Of a DNA stretch of 64,000 bases, positions 59,685 to 64,000 are shown piece by piece. The translations under genes were made by a program, and so were the position numbers. The stretch is from CAYWXK01 sp964462515 (lineage in GTDB: Bacteria; Planctomycetota; Phycisphaerae; Sedimentisphaerales; Anaerobacaceae). The first letter of the stretch is position 1; each line of letters starts with the position of its first letter. A model generated the notes under the pieces. The model saw only the letters and a program-made list of their open reading frames with translations. It made no database searches and had not been told where the DNA came from. Location of the stretch: assembly GCA_964462515.1 (NCBI GenBank), contig CAYWXK010000013.1, positions 1 through 64,000 of the forward strand, given 5' to 3'.

Positions 59685-60188
59685 AGTTTCTACCTCTTTC
59701 AAAAAAGTTTAGCGATATACCCTAACACTGACCCAGTTTTTCACAAAACCCGGATTTTATCCGAAACTATCCTAAAGTCTATAAAAAAATTTTCAAAAAT
59801 GGAGCATATCACTGGCTGTCAAACCATTTCTCGAATGTCGTAAGCTGTTTGTCCGCATAGTGTTATCCTACTTACAAAAACACGCAGATTTCTAATGGTA
59901 TGCCCAAGCGTTTGGAATAATTTGCCCAAACTTTCCTAAGCAGCCTTAAAAGACGTGAGCAAAAAGAACACCATCAGGTCTATATTGTGGGCTTATTGTC
60001 CTACTTGAAAAGAAAGGACATCGAGTCGATTGCCTACCTCCACGATAGCGTAACTGTTACTCGCTTATTTCTTCAAGCCAGTGACAAGCCAATAATTTTT
60101 ACCGCAGAGTGCGCGGAGCGCGCTGAGATTATATTTCAATTTTTTCTCCGCGACCTCGGCGGTCTCTGCGGTTAATGAGAAATTCGGG
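59685..60188. other. Intergenic region with a decayed repeat
   Basis: No gene is supported between the lipoprotein gene and the beta-helix gene's 3' end. The segment 60100-60175 has imperfect inverted words built on CCGCAGAG...CTCTGCGG, a short stem that recurs as a type in this genome, and the rest shows nothing distinct. Confidence 0.5.
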
Positions 60189-61544
60189 CTAATTCTCTTC
60201 AAGCCAGTGAAATGCAATAAAGGAAAAATCTTCGAAATTGACCTCGCAGTCACCATTGATGTCGCCGGCGACGATTGTTTCGCAAACAGGTTCGCCGAAG
60301 TATGATTTGCTTGCCTCTTCTGTGCCACCGTAGGCACCCATATTTATAATCCCACCATTGGGGAACGGCTCTAAGCCGATAGGACTTGCAGGGTCGCCGG
60401 CATCAATGCACGGACTTGTAACATCATCCTTCGTCCATCGTCCTTCGTTTGCATCCCATCGTCCTGCTTGTGATTTTAAGTGGTAATCACCATTCGTAGC
60501 ATCTGTAAATAAAGGGTCTGTCGTAATGTTTCCTATTCCTTCACCCTGCCAATCTTGAATACAGGAATAAGAAGGCACAGAACAATCGATTATTTGTGAA
60601 TCTGTATATCTGGCCTTGTTCTGCCAGATAATACAATTTGCAATAACGCCACTACAATTGCTCAATCCCGCTCCCCAGTAGTATACCTCGTTGCCAGAGA
60701 TAGTATTATTCTCAATTTCGCCATTGCACTTGTACAACCCACCACCCACACCGTATGTTGAGTTACCATAAATCACATTATTACGGATACTTGCACTGCA
60801 GTAGGCCAGTCCGCCGCCATGACTATTGGCTCTGTTATGTGAGACCGTATTGCCTTGGATGACACCATCACAGCTACACAGACCACCGCCCAAATAACCT
60901 GCTTTGTTATTGGTGATAATATTTTTTTGGATACTTCCATCGCAGTCGGCGAGACCACCACCATACATGGCTCCATTCCCACTTATAAGACAGTTAATAA
61001 TCTCGCCATCACATCCAGCAACTCCACCTCCACTACCAGCTCCTAGTAGTGGCCAACTGAAAGCCATACTATTTATGATGCGGCAGTTGATAATTTTCGG
61101 CCCGCTCCCACTCTCACAATATATGGCGCCACCAAGACTTCCTAAAGCTTGAGTAACGTAACCATTGCAAATTGTGACTCCATTCAATTCGGAACTTAGA
61201 TTTTCACCACTATGGAAATAAAATCCTCGGTGTGGATTCTCCTGTGTGCCGTTGCAGTCGATTATTGTCGTAGCGACGATGTTCGGGTCGTTTGGGTCTG
61301 CGCTGCGGACAGTAATGGCCTTTCCCTTAAAATCAATGTCGCGGTTTCCATCGACCGTGTATGTCCCAGCAGACACGATTACGACATCGCCATCGTTGGC
61401 ATCATCAATCGCAGCCTGAATGGTATTAAAATCATAGCCACCTCCCTGGCCGACTGTAATCGTCCGCCCCTGCGCTATTCCTGCCGCCACTAATAGGAAC
61501 ATCCCCACCGCCAGCCCCCATAAGATTGTCAATTTCCGCTTCAT
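60189..61544 (-). CDS. Secreted beta-helix protein with dockerin-like tail
   Basis: 451 aa from the ATG at 61544 (MKRKLTILWGLAVGMFLLVA, GGAG upstream). After the signal peptide (ending about AQG) the sequence TITVGQGGGYDFNTIQAAIDDANDGDVVIV opens a right-handed beta-helix of pectin-lyase type, with GGGLxxCDGxIQxNxI turns and the CIIWQNKA segment. The C-terminal 100 residues (DYHLKSQAGRWDANEGRW to GDINGDCEVNFEDFSFIAFHWLEEN) are nearly the same as in the protein at 47984-49945. Surface location is likely; enzymatic activity is not shown. Transcribed divergently from murG. Confidence 0.86.
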   Translation of the reverse strand: MKRKLTILWGLAVGMFLLVAAGIAQGRTITVGQGGGYDFNTIQAAIDDANDGDVVIVSAGTYTVDGNRDIDFKGKAITVRSADPNDPNIVATTIIDCNGTQENPHRGFYFHSGENLSSELNGVTICNGYVTQALGSLGGAIYCESGSGPKIINCRIINSMAFSWPLLGAGSGGGVAGCDGEIINCLISGNGAMYGGGLADCDGSIQKNIITNNKAGYLGGGLCSCDGVIQGNTVSHNRANSHGGGLAYCSASIRNNVIYGNSTYGVGGGLYKCNGEIENNTISGNEVYYWGAGLSNCSGVIANCIIWQNKARYTDSQIIDCSVPSYSCIQDWQGEGIGNITTDPLFTDATNGDYHLKSQAGRWDANEGRWTKDDVTSPCIDAGDPASPIGLEPFPNGGIINMGAYGGTEEASKSYFGEPVCETIVAGDINGDCEVNFEDFSFIAFHWLEEN

Positions 61545-61784
61545 TTTCCCATCTCCAACTATTGCCTCTCTTAAGTCAAAGAGCAAATATCGGTCGGTGT
61601 GTTCTTCCAATGCTTATTTTCTCACAACTACCATTTAATCAAAAACAGTTATCTATGTCAACTACAAAATCCCCAAAATGCAAAGAAATGTCAAAACCAG
61701 GTGGGAAAAAACAGTGAAAAATCACTTGCATTTATCGCTGTATTTGCGCAGACTTTCTGTGAGTAGGTTATAAGAGGTTGAATA

Positions 61785-62891
61785 ATGGCTGATAAAAACT
61801 TTTTCTTTGCTGGCGGCGGAACGGGGGGACATATCTACCCTGCTATCGCCGTCGCAGAGCAGATACTAAAACTTCAGCCCGAATCAAAAATACGATTCTT
61901 CTGCAGCACTCGCAATATTGACACGCAAATCCTCGCCAAAACCGGCTTTAAATATACTACATTGCCGGCCAAAGGCTTTTCTCTCTCGCCAGGTCATCTG
62001 CTTACCTTTTGCACATCATTTCTTAAAAGTTACAAGATTGCAGGCCAGGCAATTTCAGAAAATAAGGATTCTGTGGTAATCGGCGTCGGCGGATTTGTCG
62101 CAGCACCGGTTTGTCTGGCAGCCCACAAAAAGAAAATCCCCATTGTTCTTTTGAATGTCGATATTGTGCCGGGCAGAGCAAATAAGCTGATAGCCCGCTG
62201 GGCAGACCAAATCTTTGTGCAGTTTGAGGACACCAGACGATACTTTACCGGTTATAGCGAAAAGGTTAGCGTCGTAGGCTGCCCACTACGAAGCGGGTTC
62301 GATAATCCCCGGCCACAAAGAGCAATCGAGCAACTGGGGCTTGATAAGAACAAAAAAATTCTGTTTATAACCGGCGCTTCAAGCGGCTCAGAAAATATCA
62401 ACACAGCCTTCTGCTCGCTGCTAAAAAACTTGGAGGTCTTTGCCGGCGATTGGCAAATAGTTCACCTAGCCGGAACCGCCAATTACGAAAAAGTCAAAAC
62501 CGGATACGCCGGCGCCAAAATCAGTTACAAAGTCTTAGGATACTTTGATGATATGGCGGATTTACTTTCTGCCGCAGATTTGGTTGTCGGAAGAAGCGGA
62601 GCTGTAAGCACCGCCGAATACGCCGCTGCTGCTGTGCCGAGTATCTGCATCCCTTATCCCTACCACAAAGACAGACACCAGTATATACACGCCCGAAAGC
62701 TCGCCGACGCAGGTGCAGCGGTGATAGCAGATGACCTGCCTGATGGAAACCAGACCGCCGACCGGCTGTGGGAAAAGTTGCAGGACTTGATGAGTAACCA
62801 GGAAAAACGCCGGCAAATGGCACAAAACTGCAAGGCAATTGCAAAATTAGACGCCGGTTACAAAATCGCACAACAACTGCTGCAGAAATAA
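61785..62891 (+). CDS. murG: UDP-N-acetylglucosamine--MurNAc-pentapeptide transferase
   Basis: 368 aa. MurG makes lipid II by adding GlcNAc to lipid I on the inner face of the membrane. The N-terminal donor loop FAGGGTGGHIYPAIAVAEQ is intact, as are GVGGFVAAPVCLAA, VVGCPLRSGF and the C-terminal UDP-binding DLVVGRSGAVSTAEYAAAAVPSICIPYP. The canonical EQNAVPG reads NVDIVPGRANKL, a change at the first residues. It is apart from ftsW (opposite strand, 10 kb away). The ATG at 61785 is preceded by AGAGG. It should act with FtsW in peptidoglycan synthesis. Confidence 0.93.
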   Translation: MADKNFFFAGGGTGGHIYPAIAVAEQILKLQPESKIRFFCSTRNIDTQILAKTGFKYTTLPAKGFSLSPGHLLTFCTSFLKSYKIAGQAISENKDSVVIGVGGFVAAPVCLAAHKKKIPIVLLNVDIVPGRANKLIARWADQIFVQFEDTRRYFTGYSEKVSVVGCPLRSGFDNPRPQRAIEQLGLDKNKKILFITGASSGSENINTAFCSLLKNLEVFAGDWQIVHLAGTANYEKVKTGYAGAKISYKVLGYFDDMADLLSAADLVVGRSGAVSTAEYAAAAVPSICIPYPYHKDRHQYIHARKLADAGAAVIADDLPDGNQTADRLWEKLQDLMSNQEKRRQMAQNCKAIAKLDAGYKIAQQLLQK

Positions 62892-62988
62892 CTTGACAAA
62901 AAGAGGCGGCCTATAAATAATAAAACCCTATAAGGGCTAATGTGGCTTTTGATTTGTCATAAATGATTTGAGGTCTTGTCATTGCGAG

Positions 62989-63012
62989 CCCCGCACCGTT
63001 TCCGGTGCGGGG
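62989..63012. repeat. Short CCCCGCACC-type palindrome within an ATTGC frame
   Basis: CCCCGCACC and GGTGCGGGG form a perfect stem with loop GTTTCC, 24 nt, preceded by ATTGCGAG and followed by CGTGGCAAT. This frame matches that around the long element at 35764. It lies between murG and the TIM-barrel gene. Confidence 0.8.
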
Positions 63013-63110
63013 CGTGGCAATCTCTATCGATGATGAAGCTGGTTTTGTTAGACTTCCATAAATGGTTTTTTGTCTTTTTTGCTTTTTGAGAGTAAGTAGA
63101 AGGAAAACAG

Positions 63111-64000
63111 ATGAAAATAATCCACAATAGTCGCCGCGATTTTCTCAAAACATCAATGTATCTTGGCGCAGCAGCAGTCGCCGCAAATCCTTTAGGCAGA
63201 GCTTTTGCGCAGAGTTCAAGCAAAGGCGGCTCCAAAATGAAACTCGGTTTTGTCACCTACCAGTGGGGCAGGGACTGGGACCTTCCGACGTTGATTGCCA
63301 ACTGCGAAAAGGCAGGAGTACTGGGCGTAGAATTACGAACCGAGCACGCCCACAAAGTTGAATCCAATTTAACCAGCCAGCAGCGCAAGGACGTCAAAAA
63401 GCGCTTTGACGATAGCCCTGTGGTTCTCGTTGGCTTAGGCACCAACTTCTGTTTCCATCACACAGACCCTGAAAAACTAAAAAAAGATATTCAAGGCACT
63501 AAAGACTATGTAATACTCAGCCGTGACGTGGGCGGCTCAGGAGTGAAGGTTAAACCAAACGACCTGCCTGCGGGTGTGCCGCATGAAAAAACGATAGAGC
63601 AAATCGGCAAATCGCTCAACGAGCTTGGCAAATTCGGCGCAGACCTCGGCCAGCAAATCCGCCTTGAAGTTCACGGCTCCTGCGCGCCTCTGCCTGTGAT
63701 AAAACAGATTATGGATGTTGCCAATCACCCCAATGTTACCGTCTGCTGGAACTGCAACTCTCAGGACCTCGAAGGCCAGGGCCTTAAATACAACTTTAAC
63801 CTCGTCAAGGACCGCTTCGGTGATATTTGCCACGTCCGCGAGCTGAACATCGGCGACTATCCATATCAGGAGCTTATAAATCTGCTGGCCCAAATGAATT
63901 ATGCCGGCTGGGTTCTGCTCGAAGCCCGCACCGAACCCAAGGACCGCATCCAGGCGCTCATCGAGCAAAGGCAATTCTGGGAACAAATGCTCGCAAAAGC
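63111..64000 (+). CDS. Tat-exported sugar phosphate isomerase/epimerase-like TIM-barrel protein, partial
   Basis: The gene starts at the ATG at 63111 (GAAGGAAA upstream) and is open to the right edge, giving 296 residues. The Tat signal is NSRRDFLKTSMYLGAAAVAA. The body resembles the xylose-isomerase-like TIM barrel: KLGFVTYQWGRDWDLPTLIANCEKAGVLGVELRTEHAHKVE in parts, then IRLEVHGSCAPLPVIKQIM, VTVCWNCNSQDLEG, RELNIGDYPYQELINLLAQ and WVLLEARTEPKDRIQAL. Metal ligands would be the Glu/His/Asp/Glu set in ELRTEHAH, EVHG, CWNCN and LEAR. Substrate unknown. It joins the group of Tat-exported sugar enzymes in this window. Confidence 0.82.
   Translation, partial: MKIIHNSRRDFLKTSMYLGAAAVAANPLGRAFAQSSSKGGSKMKLGFVTYQWGRDWDLPTLIANCEKAGVLGVELRTEHAHKVESNLTSQQRKDVKKRFDDSPVVLVGLGTNFCFHHTDPEKLKKDIQGTKDYVILSRDVGGSGVKVKPNDLPAGVPHEKTIEQIGKSLNELGKFGADLGQQIRLEVHGSCAPLPVIKQIMDVANHPNVTVCWNCNSQDLEGQGLKYNFNLVKDRFGDICHVRELNIGDYPYQELINLLAQMNYAGWVLLEARTEPKDRIQALIEQRQFWEQMLAK

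Overview
The window reads as a scaffolded metagenome contig from a Planctomycetota bacterium, most likely class Phycisphaerae (Sedimentisphaerales-like). The basis is family-level recognition only: secreted beta-helix proteins ending in dockerin-like GDINGDC tails, Tat-exported Gfo/Idh/MocA oxidoreductases and a Tat-exported TIM-barrel isomerase, an ECF sigma factor overlapping a small membrane protein gene, and very repeat-rich intergenic DNA. A run of exactly 100 N (4575-4674) shows this is a scaffold. No rRNA, tRNA, CRISPR array or transposase was found.

Layout. 1-7100 (minus strand): a sugar-catabolism operon with its own sigma70-type promoter, running Gfo/Idh oxidoreductase, HEAT-repeat protein, sodium/solute symporter, ribulokinase araB, ribulose-5-phosphate epimerase araD, and the start of an arabinose/fucose-type isomerase. 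7131-10140 (minus): a Re-citrate-synthase-like DRE-TIM enzyme, an acyl carrier protein and a GlmU-like sugar nucleotidyltransferase. 10141-11388: a structured non-coding stretch and a terminator/attenuator in front of nusA. 11389-18681 (plus): nusA, infB, rbfA, a HhH-GPD protein, hisG and an HsdR_N-DUF5655 protein. 18787-22892 (minus): efp, an AlbA-type gene remnant, miaA and an SPFH protein. 23297-33667: ispA, an OmpA lipoprotein, ndk, a large beta-helix protein, ferredoxin, proC, flavin reductase, and an ECF sigma / membrane protein / SpoIIM-like group. 33758-39145 (minus): a chimeric sigma-70 factor with N-terminal DNA-binding domains, a PQQ-propeller remnant, a lipoprotein, an ADP-ribosylglycohydrolase-like protein and an EamA transporter. 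39622-49945: a formylglycine-enzyme/NodB-deacetylase fusion, a DUF362 protein, a second Tat Gfo/Idh enzyme, a second HEAT protein and a second beta-helix protein. 50111-56516: ftsW, a serpin, a repeat island, a methylase remnant and an N6-methylase/PIN gene pair. 57610-64000: a TPR membrane protein, a lipoprotein fused to a methyltransferase, a third beta-helix protein, murG and a truncated TIM-barrel isomerase.

The most unusual structural signal is between the genes. At least two layers of small palindromic elements are visible. One layer is hairpins bounded by CCCCG/CGGGG (long forms of about 80-84 bp and short forms of 22-24 bp), which commonly lie directly at gene 3' ends and can fill whole convergent intergenic gaps. 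Other hairpins include CACGGGCT/AGCCCGTG and CACGGCC/GGCCGTG. The second layer is a 24-nt module (core GAGCG-N-AGTCGA) that has inserted cleanly into other repeats: comparing filled and empty host copies inside this window lets the insertion points be read almost to the base. One palindrome also supplies the last codons and the stop of ftsW. On the protein side, the sigma factor carrying its own HTH domains, the methylase-PIN pair, the exported LEA14-methyltransferase lipoprotein and the FGE-NodB fusion are the best candidates for new biology.
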